From: Pseudomonadota bacterium
Lineage (GTDB): Bacteria; Pseudomonadota; Alphaproteobacteria; Rhodospirillales; Magnetospirillaceae
Assembly: GCA_021793155.1 (NCBI GenBank)
Contig: JAJYTF010000011.1
Location: 62,001-126,000 of the forward strand
Length of the DNA stretch: 64,000 bases
Direction of reading: 5' to 3'
The notes under the pieces are model-generated. The model made no database searches. It had not been told where the DNA came from and saw only the letters and a program-made list of their open reading frames with translations. The first letter of the stretch is position 1; each line of letters opens with the position of its first letter. Shown one piece after another: positions 35,852 to 47,757 of this stretch. The position numbers and the translations under genes are program-made.

Positions 35852-38800
35852 ATGCCCGAAGGTGTGCGCATGTCGGTTGCGGCGAAGTCTACCGGTAAAC
35901 CGCGCCACAAGCTGCGGTTCGTCACCGCCACCAGCCTGTTCGACGGCCATGACGCGGCGATCAACATCATGCGGCGCCTGCTGCAGCAGGCGGGCGTCGA
36001 GGTAATCCATCTGGGCCACAACCGCTCGGTTGAGGAGGTCGTCGTCGCGGCGATCCAGGAGGATGTCCAGGGCATCGCCGTCAGTTCCTATCAAGGCGGT
36101 CATATCGAGTTCTTCAAATACATGGTCGACCTGTTGCGCCACCGCGGCGCCGGCCATGTGAAGATCTTCGGCGGCGGCGGCGGCGTCATCGTGGCCCCGG
36201 AAATCCGCGAACTCGAGGCCTATGGCGTCGAGCGCATCTATTCACCCGAGGACGGCCAGCATATGGGCCTGGTCGGCATGATCGACGACATCGTGCAGCG
36301 GGCCGATTTCGATGTGGCCGGCCAGCTTCCCGACAGCCTGGACGGCCTCGATGCCCCCGACCGCCGCCGGCTGGCCCGGCTGATCAGCGGCCTGGAAAGC
36401 GGCACCGCCGGCACCGAGATGAAGGCCGAGATCACGAGACGGGCGAAGACCCGGACCGTGCCGGTCCTTGGCATCACCGGCACCGGCGGCGCCGGCAAGT
36501 CTTCCCTGACCGACGAACTGATCCGCCGCTTCCGCCTGGACCGCCCCGACGGCGCCATCGCGGTGATCGCCGTCGACCCGTCCAAGCGCAAGACCGGCGG
36601 CGCCTTGCTGGGCGACCGCATCCGGATGAACTCGGTCTCGGGGCCGATCTACATGCGCTCGCTGGCCACCCGCGCCTCGGGCAGCGAGGTGCCGGAACAT
36701 GTGCCGGCCATCATCGATCTATGCAAGACCGCCGGCTTCGACCTGATCATCCTGGAAACCCCCGGCATCGGCCAGGCCGACTCGGCAGTCTCGGAAGTGG
36801 CGGATCTTTCGCTCTATGTGATGACCCCCGAATTCGGCGCTGCCAGCCAGCTGGAAAAGATCGAGATGCTGGACCACGCCGACCTGGTGGCGATCAACAA
36901 GTTCGACCGCCGCGGCGGGCAGGACGCCCTGCGCGACGTAAGAAAGCAGATGCAGCGCAACCGCCTGGCCTTCGCCGACGACCCGGCGACCATGCCGGTG
37001 TTCGGCACGATCGCCTCGCGCTTCAACGACGACGGGGTGACGGCGCTCTATCACGGGTTGCTGGAGGCGCTATCGGCCAAGGGCTTCACCATGCCGCGCT
37101 CCGCCCTGCCCAAGCCGACGGCGAACAGCTCCTCGGCCGGGGCGGCCATCGTGCCGCCGGCGCGCTCGCGCTACCTGGCGGAGATCGCGGAGACGGTGCG
37201 CGGCTATCACGCCACAATCAGGGAACAGGTCAAGCTGGTGCGGGAAGTGCAGCAGCTGAAAGAAAGCGAGCGGATGCTGGCCGCCTGCGGCAAGCCGACC
37301 GATGACCTGCATCGGCTGGCGGCCGAGCGGGAGCAGTCGGTCGACCCCAGGGCACGCAAGCTCATCGACATCTGGCCGAAGATCAAGGAAAGCTACGCCG
37401 GCGACGAATATGTGGTGAAAATCCGCGACAAGGAACTGCGCACCACCATCGTCTCCACCACTCTGTCGGGAACCAAGATCCGCAAGGTCAGCCTGCCGCA
37501 GTACGAGGATCACGGCGAGTTGCTGAAGTGGCTGCTGAAGGAGAACCTTCCCGGCACCTTCCCCTATACCGCAGGCGTCTTCGCCTTCAAGCGCGAGCAC
37601 GAGGACCCCACCCGCATGTTCGCCGGCGAAGGCGATGCCTTTCGCACCAATGCCCGGTTCAAGCTTTTGTCCAAGGACGCGAAGGCGACCAGGCTGTCGA
37701 CTGCCTTCGACTCGGTGACCCTGTACGGCTGCGACCCGGATGAACGCCCCGACATCTACGGCAAGGTGGGTAATTCCGGCGTTTCCATTGCCACGCTGGA
37801 CGACATGAAGGTGCTGTATTCGGGCTTCGACCTGTGCAGCCCCACGACCTCGGTGTCGATGACCATCAACGGGCCAGCTCCGGTAATCCTGGCGATGTTC
37901 TTCAACACCGCCATCGACCGGGAGGTGGAGCGGTTCGAGGCGGAAAACGCACGCGAGCCGACCGACGAGGAGATCGAGAAGATCCGCGCCTGGACACTCG
38001 AAACGGTGCGCGGCACCGTGCAGGCCGACATCCTGAAAGAAGATCAGGGCCAGAATACCTGCATCTTCTCCACTGATTTCGCGCTGAAGCTGATGGGCGA
38101 CATTCAGGAATACTTTGTCCACAACCGGGTGCGGAATTTCTACTCGGTGTCGATCTCCGGCTACCACATCGCCGAGGCGGGGGCCAATCCCATCTCGCAG
38201 CTGGCATTCACCCTGGCCAACGGCTTCACCTATGTGGAGTCCTATCTGGCGCGCGGCATGCACATCGACGACTTTGCGCCCAACCTGTCCTTCTTCTTCT
38301 CCAACGGCATGGATCCGGAATATTCGGTGATCGGCCGCGTGGCCCGGCGCATCTGGTCGACGGCCATGCGGTTCAAGTACAAGGCCAACGAACGCTCGCA
38401 GAAGCTGAAATACCACATCCAGACCTCGGGCCGCTCGCTACACGCCCAGGAGATGGACTTCAACGATATCCGCACCACGCTACAGGCGTTGATCGCGGTG
38501 TACGACAACTGCAATTCCCTGCACACCAACGCCCACGACGAGGCCTACACCACGCCGACCGCGGAATCGGTGCGCCGGGCCATGGCCATCCAGATGATCA
38601 TCAACCGCGAATGGGGTCTGGCGAAGAACGAGAATCCCAACCAGGGTGCCTTTGTCATCGAGGAACTGACCGATCTGGTGGAGGAAGCGGTGCTCGCCGA
38701 GTTCGATCGCATCGCCGAGCGGGGCGGCGTGCTCGGCGCCATGGAGACCGGCTATCAACGGGGCAAGATCCAGGACGAGTCGCTCTATTACGAGCACAAG

Positions 38801-39106
38801 AAGCACGACGGCAGCTATCCCATCGTCGGCGTCAATACGTTCCTCAACCCGGATGCGCAGGCCGAGCACGAAATCGTCCTGCAGCGCTCCTCCGAGGAAG
38901 AGAAACAAGGCCAGCTCGACCGCCTGCGGGACTTTCACGCCCGCCACGCCGGCAGCGCGCCGGAAATTCTGGAGCGCCTGCGCCAGACGGCAATCAACAA
39001 CGAAAACATGTTCGCCGTGCTGATGGAGGCGGTCCGCCACTGCTCGCTGGGACAGATCACCAACGCCCTCTACCAGGTGGGCGGACAGTATCGGAGAAAT
39101 ATGTAA
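35852..39106 (+). CDS. icmF: IcmF, fused isobutyryl-CoA mutase with G-protein chaperone
   Basis: 1084 residues. In order: B12-binding domain ([21 protein letters not shown], with the cobalamin-ligand His in DGHD), MeaI-type GTPase chaperone ([40 protein letters not shown]), a linker, then the substrate-binding TIM barrel ([75 protein letters not shown]). It interconverts isobutyryl-CoA and n-butyryl-CoA; characterised IcmFs also act on isovaleryl/pivalyl-CoA. The start is ATG 35852 ([13 protein letters not shown]), with GGGAG 6 bases upstream; ATG 35819 is an alternative. It is followed after 23 bases by an acyl-CoA synthetase. Confidence 0.95.
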   Translation: MPEGVRMSVAAKSTGKPRHKLRFVTATSLFDGHDAAINIMRRLLQQAGVEVIHLGHNRSVEEVVVAAIQEDVQGIAVSSYQGGHIEFFKYMVDLLRHRGAGHVKIFGGGGGVIVAPEIRELEAYGVERIYSPEDGQHMGLVGMIDDIVQRADFDVAGQLPDSLDGLDAPDRRRLARLISGLESGTAGTEMKAEITRRAKTRTVPVLGITGTGGAGKSSLTDELIRRFRLDRPDGAIAVIAVDPSKRKTGGALLGDRIRMNSVSGPIYMRSLATRASGSEVPEHVPAIIDLCKTAGFDLIILETPGIGQADSAVSEVADLSLYVMTPEFGAASQLEKIEMLDHADLVAINKFDRRGGQDALRDVRKQMQRNRLAFADDPATMPVFGTIASRFNDDGVTALYHGLLEALSAKGFTMPRSALPKPTANSSSAGAAIVPPARSRYLAEIAETVRGYHATIREQVKLVREVQQLKESERMLAACGKPTDDLHRLAAEREQSVDPRARKLIDIWPKIKESYAGDEYVVKIRDKELRTTIVSTTLSGTKIRKVSLPQYEDHGELLKWLLKENLPGTFPYTAGVFAFKREHEDPTRMFAGEGDAFRTNARFKLLSKDAKATRLSTAFDSVTLYGCDPDERPDIYGKVGNSGVSIATLDDMKVLYSGFDLCSPTTSVSMTINGPAPVILAMFFNTAIDREVERFEAENAREPTDEEIEKIRAWTLETVRGTVQADILKEDQGQNTCIFSTDFALKLMGDIQEYFVHNRVRNFYSVSISGYHIAEAGANPISQLAFTLANGFTYVESYLARGMHIDDFAPNLSFFFSNGMDPEYSVIGRVARRIWSTAMRFKYKANERSQKLKYHIQTSGRSLHAQEMDFNDIRTTLQALIAVYDNCNSLHTNAHDEAYTTPTAESVRRAMAIQMIINREWGLAKNENPNQGAFVIEELTDLVEEAVLAEFDRIAERGGVLGAMETGYQRGKIQDESLYYEHKKHDGSYPIVGVNTFLNPDAQAEHEIVLQRSSEEEKQGQLDRLRDFHARHAGSAPEILERLRQTAINNENMFAVLMEAVRHCSLGQITNALYQVGGQYRRNM

Positions 39107-39129
39107 GCCCATAAAAAAGGGGAGGAGCC

Positions 39130-40824
<1,695 letters not shown>

Positions 40825-40857
40825 GGATACGATCTGCCGATTTCGCAGATACGGCTT

Positions 40858-40922
40858 CGTCATACCCGCGAACGCTGGAATCCAATCGTCGGCACGGATC
40901 CCCGCTTCCGCGGGGATGACGA
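40858..40922. repeat. REP-like palindromic element, same family as in norE
   Basis: CGTCATACCCGCGAACGCTG... on the left and GGATCCCCGCTTCCGCGGGGATGACGA on the right form an imperfect inverted pair related to the norE copy. An outer pair of arms flanks it: TTTCGCAGATA at 40841-40851 and TATCTGCGGAA near 40926-40936. It lies between convergent genes and could form a long hairpin in either transcript. Confidence 0.75.
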
Positions 40923-40957
40923 ACTATATCTGCGGAAGTTGCGGATACTGATTTTCC

Positions 40958-41977
40958 TCAGGCCAGCGCCTCGCGGAATGACAGCAGACGTTGCTGGTCC
41001 TCCGACCACAGGGCCAGGCGTGCGCAAGACAGGCTTTGCCGGAAAGTGATCACCGTCGCCTCGCGCAGCTGCGGGATTTCGGCAAAGCAGCGGCGCAGCC
41101 GGTAGTTGGGGATGCGCGCCGCCAAATGGTGGATGTGGTGATAGCCGATCGACCCGGTGATCCATTCAAGCGCACGCGGCAACCGATAATAGGAACAGCC
41201 CTTGAGCGCCGCGGTAACGAAGGACCATCGTTTGCCCTCCGCCCAATAGGTCGTCTCGAACTGGTGCTGAACGAAAAACATCCACACCCCGACCGTCGCG
41301 GCAACCGCCATGACCGGCAGCCAAAGTGCGGAAAAGCGGCCGAAGCCGAGGAACCAGCCGCCGCAGAACAGCAGGCCGCCAATAGCCAGATTGGTGGTGA
41401 GGATGCTGCGCACGGCCTTGCCGTTACCCTTGCGCAAACCGAACGGCAGGCGGTGCCGCACCAGGAAATGGTATAGCGGGCCGATGCCGAACAGCACCAG
41501 GGGGTGTCGGTACAAGCGGTAGCCGAAGCGCCTCAGCCACGGCAGTGCCTTGTATTCTGCCACCGTCAGCGTGTCGATATCGCCAAAGCCGCGACGCGCC
41601 AGATCGCCCGACGATGCGTGATGCCAGTCGTGGTCGGATTTCCACCAATGATAGGGTGTCAGAGTCAGCACGCCCAGGCAGCGGCCCACCAGATCGCAGG
41701 CCCAACGTTGACGGAAGAACGATCGGTGGCCGCAGTCGTGCTGGATGATGAAGGCGCGCACCAGGAAAAGACCGGTAGGGATCGCCAGCAACAGCCCTGC
41801 CCAATAACCGACGAAGGAATCCAGCGCCAGCATTGCGGCGAAGCCCGCCACCAACAGAGCCAGCGTGACGGCCAATTGCAAAAGACTCGCCGCCGTGGCG
41901 GGTTTGGCATAAGGACGGAGCAGGTGGTTCCACTCCTCGACACCGGCCGGCATGCGGTCGGCAAACTCGTCGGACAT
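40958..41977 (-). CDS. Membrane fatty acid desaturase
   Basis: 339-residue di-iron membrane desaturase of the delta-12/omega type. The three histidine boxes are intact: HDCGH (in IIQHDCGHRSFF), HDWHH (in SDHDWHHASSGDL) and HHIHH (in GYHHIHHLAARIPNYRL). Hydrophobic segments flank them. The start ATG 41977 (MSDEFADRMPAG) has GGAG 11 bases upstream. It introduces a double bond into membrane acyl chains; regiochemistry cannot be read from sequence. The upstream neighbour is an FMN-binding protein. Confidence 0.9.
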   Translation of the reverse strand: MSDEFADRMPAGVEEWNHLLRPYAKPATAASLLQLAVTLALLVAGFAAMLALDSFVGYWAGLLLAIPTGLFLVRAFIIQHDCGHRSFFRQRWACDLVGRCLGVLTLTPYHWWKSDHDWHHASSGDLARRGFGDIDTLTVAEYKALPWLRRFGYRLYRHPLVLFGIGPLYHFLVRHRLPFGLRKGNGKAVRSILTTNLAIGGLLFCGGWFLGFGRFSALWLPVMAVAATVGVWMFFVQHQFETTYWAEGKRWSFVTAALKGCSYYRLPRALEWITGSIGYHHIHHLAARIPNYRLRRCFAEIPQLREATVITFRQSLSCARLALWSEDQQRLLSFREALA

Positions 41978-42089
41978 ACTCGATGGAACTCCAAGGTAAG
42001 ATAGGCCGAAGGGTCTAGCATGAATGAAAAGCGGAGCCCAACGATCAAAAGCGGAAGCCGCCGGACCGGCATCCGCGCAATCGGATGGC

Positions 42090-42641
42090 TCAGCCATCGC
42101 CAAGCAGGCCGGTCGGCCAGCCGTCGAAGCTGACCAGGTTCTTCTCACGCCAGTAATCCCGGATACCCGCCTCGCCCTTACTCTCGGCCCATTCGACCAG
42201 CGCTTCGCGCTGCTCCGCCAGTTCCATCCTGGGCACGCCGAAACCGCAGGAAGTCATGGCGCCGGACACGTCGATGGCGATGATCTGCCGAACGGCCGGG
42301 TAGGCCGGGAACAGCGCCGCCAGTTCCGCCCATTCCGCGTCCCGCTGATGGATCGCCCGGCCGGCACCGTAGAGCCGCAGGACCAGCGGCTTGGCGTCGA
42401 ACGAGCAAAACATCAGGGTGATCCGCCCATCACGGCGCAGATGGGTGGCGGTTTCGTTGCCGCTGCCGGTCAGGTTGAGAAAAGCCACGCGGTTCGGAGT
42501 CAGGATCTGCAGGCATCCGTCCAGCCCTTTCGGGCTGAGATTGATTCGCCCCTCAGGCGTGGCGGTGGCAACGAAGAACATCGGCTGGCGAAGAATGAAT
42601 TCCGCCAGTTCGTCGGTAATGCGGTCGAATGGCTTGGCCAT
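42090..42641 (-). CDS. Pyridoxamine 5'-phosphate oxidase-family protein
   Basis: 183-residue FMN-binding split-barrel protein: FILRQPMFFVATATPEGRINLSPKGLDG, FLNLTGSGNETATHLRRDGRITLMFCSF and AMTSCGFGVPRME are typical of the PNPOx-like group of unknown function. The start is ATG 42641 with GTGGAGGAG immediately upstream. Enzyme substrate is unknown. Confidence 0.85.
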   Translation of the reverse strand: MAKPFDRITDELAEFILRQPMFFVATATPEGRINLSPKGLDGCLQILTPNRVAFLNLTGSGNETATHLRRDGRITLMFCSFDAKPLVLRLYGAGRAIHQRDAEWAELAALFPAYPAVRQIIAIDVSGAMTSCGFGVPRMELAEQREALVEWAESKGEAGIRDYWREKNLVSFDGWPTGLLGDG

Positions 42642-42675
42642 GGCTCCTCCACGGCCGGACTTTACCATCGGCCGT

Positions 42676-43827
42676 TCATTCCAGCCAGCGTACCCGCCCG
42701 TCCATCGGCTCGACGGCCAGGTGATAGCGCTCGGCATAACGCAGGAACCCGCCGAATTCCTCCAGCAGCAGCGGCGCAGGAACCGGATAGCGGGCGGGGA
42801 TCCGTTTTACCGCCGCCTGATAGCGGCCGAAGCTGGACACATCGGCCGGGTAGCTTGCGGCATCGACGCCGACGAAGTCGCCGCGCCGCTTGGCGTGCGC
42901 CAGGATGGCGTGCCATCGCTCGATCGGGGGCACCTCGGCTCCCGGCCGTTCCTGCTGGAACAGGCAAAGATTGATATAGTCGAAGGGTGGCCGCATTTCG
43001 AGGTACCGCTCCAGCCCCGCTGCCGAGGGCTCAGTGACGAATTCCAGCCAGAACGGCACCGCGCCGATACGAAACGTCCACAGCGGGTCGGTGACAATCA
43101 GGGAAGTGGCCAGCAGCCGGCGCGCGATGATTCCACGGCGGCGATACCACCAGCCGTAAAGATCGGCCACCAGCGGCGACAGGTCCTTCGGCTCGCCCAC
43201 CGCAAGACGCACCACGCCGGCACCGCGACGCCTGGCGAAATCCAGCAGGTCGTCGAGCAGCCCCGGATCGATGCCCCCGTCCTGGCGCGGCACGGCGGGA
43301 ATCACCCCCTTCTCCACCACCAGGATGCTGCCGCCGCTCAGCAGCGATCGTGACAGAAAGGCCTTATAGGCCCTGCTCAGACGGTGCCAGGTGACGCGGA
43401 AATGGGTTGCCGGGCGGGTCGCCGGTTGATCGGCCGCGGCACCTGACAATCGCGGCACCGGCCGCATGGGCACCTGGTATGTCTCGGGCAGCCAGGGGAC
43501 GCCGAGGGCGGCACAAAGATGCACAAGGGCACCGCTGGATAATCCGAGGACGATCGCTGGATAACGCCGCCGGGGATAACTGGCGGCCATCCACTGCGCC
43601 ACCGCCTCGGCATCGGCCTCGGCCAGGGCCTGCGACTCGTCCACGCCAGCTCCGTCATCCCGCGCCAGAACCTTTTGGCGGATCAGGCGGGGCAACAGGC
43701 GGGGCGCCGACGGCGAAGGCGGGCGGGCCAGCCGGGTCACCGACTTTCCGTGGAGGAAGGCGGCGGTGGCACGCAGCATCAGCGCTGCCTGATCGAAGCC
43801 CGCCGCGGAAGGACGGCTCTCGGCCAA
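42676..43827 (-). CDS. Unknown protein paired with an SDR
   Basis: About 383 residues that I do not recognise. Visible blocks are a hydrophobic RRRYPAIVLGLSSGALVHLCAALGVPWLPETYQVP, SILVVEKGVIPAVPRQDGG, GWWYRRRGIIARRLLATSLIVTDPLWTFRIGAVPFWLEFV and MRPPFDYINLCLFQQE. The LGLSSGALVHL segment looks somewhat like a nucleophile-elbow or Rossmann turn, but no family can be claimed. The start is probably TTG 43827, with GGGGAGG upstream inside the end of the SDR gene, or ATG 43779. It lies directly downstream of the SDR and is surely co-transcribed. Confidence 0.65.
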   Translation of the reverse strand: MAESRPSAAGFDQAALMLRATAAFLHGKSVTRLARPPSPSAPRLLPRLIRQKVLARDDGAGVDESQALAEADAEAVAQWMAASYPRRRYPAIVLGLSSGALVHLCAALGVPWLPETYQVPMRPVPRLSGAAADQPATRPATHFRVTWHRLSRAYKAFLSRSLLSGGSILVVEKGVIPAVPRQDGGIDPGLLDDLLDFARRRGAGVVRLAVGEPKDLSPLVADLYGWWYRRRGIIARRLLATSLIVTDPLWTFRIGAVPFWLEFVTEPSAAGLERYLEMRPPFDYINLCLFQQERPGAEVPPIERWHAILAHAKRRGDFVGVDAASYPADVSSFGRYQAAVKRIPARYPVPAPLLLEEFGGFLRYAERYHLAVEPMDGRVRWLE

Positions 43828-43832
43828 GCTCG

Positions 43833-44822
43833 TCAGGTCCTCCCCTGGGCTTGGCGCCAAGCCAGCAGGCCCAGGGGTATGGCAGCGAGCGCCGCCGCCG
43901 TGATCGCGCCGACGGGAACGCGCCGGCGGCGGCTGGCTGCGGCGCGGCGCCCCCATCCTCCGGATATGGCGCCGGGCGCAGGGGAATAGAGGTTGCCGGG
44001 CGAAGCCGCCGCCGAACGATCCTGGAACTTCCGCTCCTCCAGACGCCGCCGGGCTCGCTCCTCCACCATGGTCGGCATGACCGCCTTGGCCAATTCCAGC
44101 AGCCTTCCGTTCGCCCCGACGAAAATTTCGCGTTGCGGCCGCACCAGCAGCGAGAGGACGGCCTCGGCGACCTCGCCGGCCGGATGCGCCGTGGCTGCCG
44201 GCTGCACCGCTCGTCCCGTATAGTTGGCGCTGTGCTGGAACAGCGGCGTGTCGACATAGGCCGGCAGCACGGTGCAGACATGAATGCCCGGGGCATCCGC
44301 CAGCTCCATGCGAAGCGACTCCGACAGGCCTCGTACCGCCCATTTGCTGGCCACATAGGCGCTCGCAAACGGATCGCCGATGCAGCCGGCCAGCGAGGCG
44401 ACGTTGACCAGGATTCCTTCGCCCTGCTCGCGGAAGATGGGAATTGCCGCCCGCGCGCCATGCACTGTGCCCATCAGATTGACGTCGATCACCCGGCGAA
44501 ACGCCTCGATCGGCACCTCCTCGGCGCGGCCGTACAGCAGCACTCCGGCATCGTTGATCCAGGCGTCGATACGCCCCAAGGTGCTGAGCGCCCGATCGGC
44601 CAGTTCCCTCACCTGGCCTTCGTCGGCAACGTCCACCGGAATGACATGGGCCCGCCCCCCCACCTGACGGCATTCCTCGGCAGCCGCCTCCAGGTCGCCC
44701 AGGTTGCGCGCGCCCAGCACCACCTCGGCGCCACGCCGGGCAAGCGCCTGTGCGGTGGCACGCCCGATGCCACTGGAAGCACCGGTAATGACGGCGACGC
44801 AGTCGCGGATATCGGTGGCCAT
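43833..44822 (-). CDS. SDR family oxidoreductase with C-terminal membrane tail
   Basis: 329 residues. It has a classical short-chain dehydrogenase domain (TGASSGIGRAT, NDAGVLLYG, catalytic S in NVASLAG and YVASKWAVRG) followed by a ~90-residue tail. The tail is Arg-rich (RRAAASRRRRVP) and ends with one hydrophobic segment (AITAAALAAIPLGLLAW), which could anchor the enzyme in the membrane. The start ATG 44822 has GAGAGGGG just upstream; TTG 44837 is also in frame. The substrate is unknown, possibly a lipid given the neighbouring desaturase. Confidence 0.85.
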   Translation of the reverse strand: MATDIRDCVAVITGASSGIGRATAQALARRGAEVVLGARNLGDLEAAAEECRQVGGRAHVIPVDVADEGQVRELADRALSTLGRIDAWINDAGVLLYGRAEEVPIEAFRRVIDVNLMGTVHGARAAIPIFREQGEGILVNVASLAGCIGDPFASAYVASKWAVRGLSESLRMELADAPGIHVCTVLPAYVDTPLFQHSANYTGRAVQPAATAHPAGEVAEAVLSLLVRPQREIFVGANGRLLELAKAVMPTMVEERARRRLEERKFQDRSAAASPGNLYSPAPGAISGGWGRRAAASRRRRVPVGAITAAALAAIPLGLLAWRQAQGRT

Positions 44823-45055
44823 GGAACCCCTCTCCAATGTCTGCCTCGGTCAACACCGGGCATACCGGCGGAGTTCCGCCCTTTCGGCCAAGCTCGCAAA
44901 GCCCGACCTGCAACTGTATTTCGCGGCTCTCTTGCGCGCGAACCGCGATATCTGGTTGCCGCCCGGAGAAATGCGTCTTGCATTTGTCATGGTTCTTTGG
45001 CAAGAGTCGCAATAACGGCTAATGAATGCTGAATTCCGCCGGAGGACGCTCGCCT

Positions 45056-45256
45056 ATGACCTACCCCCTTGAAGATGCCGGCTTCACCCTGTGGTGCGGC
45101 GACATCGAGAGTCATCTGAAGCGCTTGCACGGCACCAGCACGAAAGAGCTGGGCCTGGACCGCCGCTCGCTGCAGGTTCACTACTATTCGGGTGAGACGG
45201 TGTTCACCGTCCTTGACCGCATTGCCGTTCTGCTCGGAAAGCGTGAACGCGGCTGA
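45056..45256 (+). CDS. Small conserved-looking hypothetical protein
   Basis: 66 residues, MTYPLEDAGFTLWCGDIESH onward, ending LDRIAVLLGKRERG. GGAGG lies 10 bases before the ATG, supporting expression. There is no signal peptide or membrane segment and no recognised domain. It is flanked by a divergent SDR gene and a convergent aminotransferase gene. Confidence 0.6.
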   Translation: MTYPLEDAGFTLWCGDIESHLKRLHGTSTKELGLDRRSLQVHYYSGETVFTVLDRIAVLLGKRERG

Positions 45257-45265
45257 GGAAGCCGG

Positions 45266-46417
45266 CTATTTTTTCCAAACCTTGAGGCGCCTTACGGCTT
45301 CCTGCATGTCGAGCGTCGAGCCGGCGAACGAGAACCGCAGGAAACGGTGGCCGCCGAGCGGATCGAAATCGGTGCCCGGAGTACAGGCGACGCCGGTTTC
45401 GTCAAGCATCCGCCGGCAGAACGATTCACTGTCATTGGTCCAGCGCGACACGTCAGCATAAAGGTAGAAGGCTCCGTCGGCCGGCGCCAAACGATCAAAG
45501 CCTGCTGCCGGAAGTTCGGCCAGCAAGACCTCCCTGTTTCGCGCATAGCGCTCGAGGTTGGCATTCAACTCGTCGAAACAGTCGAAGACTGCCACCGCCG
45601 CGTGCTGCGACAGGCTGGGGGGGGATATGAACAGATTTTGCGCCAGGCATTCCACGGCACGCAGCAGGTCGTCAGGCACCACCATCCAGCCCAGCCGCCA
45701 GCCGGTCATCGAATAGTATTTCGAGAAGCTGTTGACGACGATCGCCCCCGGCATGGCGGCGGCGGTGGTCGCCGCCATTCGATAGGTAAGGCCATGGTAG
45801 ATCTCGTCGGAAACCAGACGGATGCCCTCGGCCGCACACCAGGCTCCAAGCGCCTCGAGTTCGCCCGGGGAAAACATGCTGCCGGTCGGATTGGACGGGC
45901 TGGCGACGATCAGCCCGTCGAGCTTGCGGACGGCGCCACAAACGGCACGAACCGCGTCCACCGTCGGCTGGAACCCGGTTTCCGGCCCGACCGGCAACAG
46001 GACCGGTTCGACGCCCAGCGCCGATAGGATGTTCCGATAGGCTGGGTACCCGGGGCAAGCGACGCCGACGCGGTCTCCGGCCTCGAATGCGGAAAGGAAA
46101 GCCAGCAGGAACGCTCCCGACGAACCGATGGTCACCACCACGTTGTCCGGTCGCACCGCCACGCCACAGGCCGACCAATAGTGCTCGGCGATGCGCTGGC
46201 GCAACGGCTCGATGCCCAGCGCCAGGGTATAACCCAACCGCTCGGCATCAAGCGCCCGCTTGGCCGCTTCGATAACCCCAGTCGGAGCGCCGGTGGAAGG
46301 CTGCCCGACCTCGAGATGCAGGACGTCGCCGACGGCGGCGGCGCGCTCGGCCGCCGCCCGCATCACGTCCATGACGATGAAAGGCGGGATTTGTCCGCGT
46401 CTGGCGACCTTCAGCAC
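45266..46417 (-). CDS. Class I/II aminotransferase (aspartate aminotransferase-like)
   Basis: 383-residue PLP enzyme: IPPFIVMDVMRAAAE, LEVGQPSTGAP, VASPSNPTGSMFSP, SDEIYHGLTY and the PLP-Lys motif NSFSKYYSMTGWRLGW, plus the C-terminal Arg in FLRFSFAGS that binds the substrate carboxylate. The GTG start at 46417 has a weak ribosome site but lies only 4 bases after the stop of the upstream gamma-glutamyltransferase-like gene, so coupled translation is likely. The amino acid preference is not clear. Confidence 0.88.
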   Translation of the reverse strand: MLKVARRGQIPPFIVMDVMRAAAERAAAVGDVLHLEVGQPSTGAPTGVIEAAKRALDAERLGYTLALGIEPLRQRIAEHYWSACGVAVRPDNVVVTIGSSGAFLLAFLSAFEAGDRVGVACPGYPAYRNILSALGVEPVLLPVGPETGFQPTVDAVRAVCGAVRKLDGLIVASPSNPTGSMFSPGELEALGAWCAAEGIRLVSDEIYHGLTYRMAATTAAAMPGAIVVNSFSKYYSMTGWRLGWMVVPDDLLRAVECLAQNLFISPPSLSQHAAVAVFDCFDELNANLERYARNREVLLAELPAAGFDRLAPADGAFYLYADVSRWTNDSESFCRRMLDETGVACTPGTDFDPLGGHRFLRFSFAGSTLDMQEAVRRLKVWKK

Positions 46418-46421
46418 CGCA

Positions 46422-47756
46422 TCAGCCCGGATTGCCCGCCGTCAAAGCAAGGCCGAAGCCGTGGGGATCGGTCTCCGCCTGACAGCGCCCGGACGATGGG
46501 CCGCCGCTGGCGCAGCGGATGGCATTGACCCGGACGGAACCGTCGGCTTCGCCCGGCAGCCTGCCGGCTTCGGCAACGGCGTGGCCGAGAGCGGCCCCAT
46601 CGACCAGCGCCGCGCGGGCCACCCGGACCATGACCGCCGGCGCGTCCGTCCCGCCACCGGCGGCAGCGGCATAACGGAATTCCTTGCTTCCGGCGTCGAC
46701 GGCCAGGATCGGCCCGAGGCCCGGCAGCTCGGTGCGCCCCGAGCCTGTCACCGGCAGAACCAAGCCGGTGTCCGGCAACAGGCGCCGTGCCCCGAAATCC
46801 TCGCCCAATCCGATGCTGCAGGCAACCGCCGAGCCATTGCCGTCCACCGCCACCAAGCCGGTTCCCGATTTGCCGCCGGCCGCAGCCTGCGGCGCCACCT
46901 CTGCCACATGGCCGTTCCAGAGCTGCACCTCGTTCGGGCCGGCCGCCGGCGCGTCGGCCAGATACAGCGTCTCGCCGGCGCCGGGCAGCGCCACCGGCGA
47001 TTGCCATTTCGCCAGAAAATCCCGAAGTTCGGCCGACGTGAGCGATCCGCCGGCAGCGGTCACTGAGGCCACCAGCGAATCCGCCCAGCTGCCGGCGTAG
47101 ATATCGCCGACACCACGGGTCCGCAACCGGCTCAGCGTCGCGCCAAGGGTAGATTGCACCAGGATATCGCCCTCGCCGACAGGCTGGCCGTCCGCCTTGG
47201 CGTAGACGCGGCGTGCGGCGTCATCCGCCAGCAATGTCCCGGCGACTGGGCCGATCTGGCGAGCGAAAGCGCGGGATACCGGCGCGCCCAGGCGCGCCAT
47301 GCTTTCCGCCGGGGCCACCAGCTGGCCCCACCTCAGACGCCCGTATTTTGCCGACAGTGCGTACATGCCGCGGGGCAATCCGGGGATCATCGGATTGGGC
47401 GGCACGAAGTTCAGCGTCTCGACCTTATTTTTGTCATGATCATAGATCATGCAAACGCCGCCGGCTGCGATTCCGGCCTGCGACGGCAATGTCACGGTAA
47501 GAGCGAACGACATGGCCACGACGGCATCGGCAGCGGTTCCGCCCGCCGCCAGGACATCGCGGCCGATCATGGCGGCGCGAGGCTCGTCGGCGGCCACCAT
47601 GCCGTCGAATCTCTGGCCGGATCCCGAAGCGAAAACGCCGAAGGGATTGCCGATACTGCCGCAGGCGGTCAACAAAGTGCATAAAAGAATTGCCGGGACG
47701 GCGCGTTGACGCCCTGCATCGCGACGGATACCTTGGGCGTTCACCGGAGAGTTCAT
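46422..47756 (-). CDS. Gamma-glutamyltransferase-like lipoprotein
   Basis: 444 residues. The N-terminus has a lipobox (AILLCTLLTAC), so the protein is probably anchored in the outer or inner membrane facing the periplasm. The body resembles gamma-glutamyltransferases (MVAADEPRAAMIGRDVLAAGGTAADAVVAM, SQAGIAAGGVCMIYD, GTGLVAVDGNGSAVACSIGLGEDFGA). It is shorter than the ~560-residue family, and the autocatalytic Thr region reads SGTGLVAVD where active enzymes have TTHxSVVD, so cleavage and activity are doubtful. The start ATG 47756 has AGGA upstream and is one base away from the divergent protease start. Confidence 0.75.
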   Translation of the reverse strand: MNSPVNAQGIRRDAGRQRAVPAILLCTLLTACGSIGNPFGVFASGSGQRFDGMVAADEPRAAMIGRDVLAAGGTAADAVVAMSFALTVTLPSQAGIAAGGVCMIYDHDKNKVETLNFVPPNPMIPGLPRGMYALSAKYGRLRWGQLVAPAESMARLGAPVSRAFARQIGPVAGTLLADDAARRVYAKADGQPVGEGDILVQSTLGATLSRLRTRGVGDIYAGSWADSLVASVTAAGGSLTSAELRDFLAKWQSPVALPGAGETLYLADAPAAGPNEVQLWNGHVAEVAPQAAAGGKSGTGLVAVDGNGSAVACSIGLGEDFGARRLLPDTGLVLPVTGSGRTELPGLGPILAVDAGSKEFRYAAAAGGGTDAPAVMVRVARAALVDGAALGHAVAEAGRLPGEADGSVRVNAIRCASGGPSSGRCQAETDPHGFGLALTAGNPG

Positions 47757-47757
47757 C

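Noticed and set aside
43828-45012. Extension of the unknown 383-residue protein upstream through the SDR gene
   Set aside because: The extension is the SDR gene in another frame; SDR motifs and its own ribosome site show where the real gene lies.
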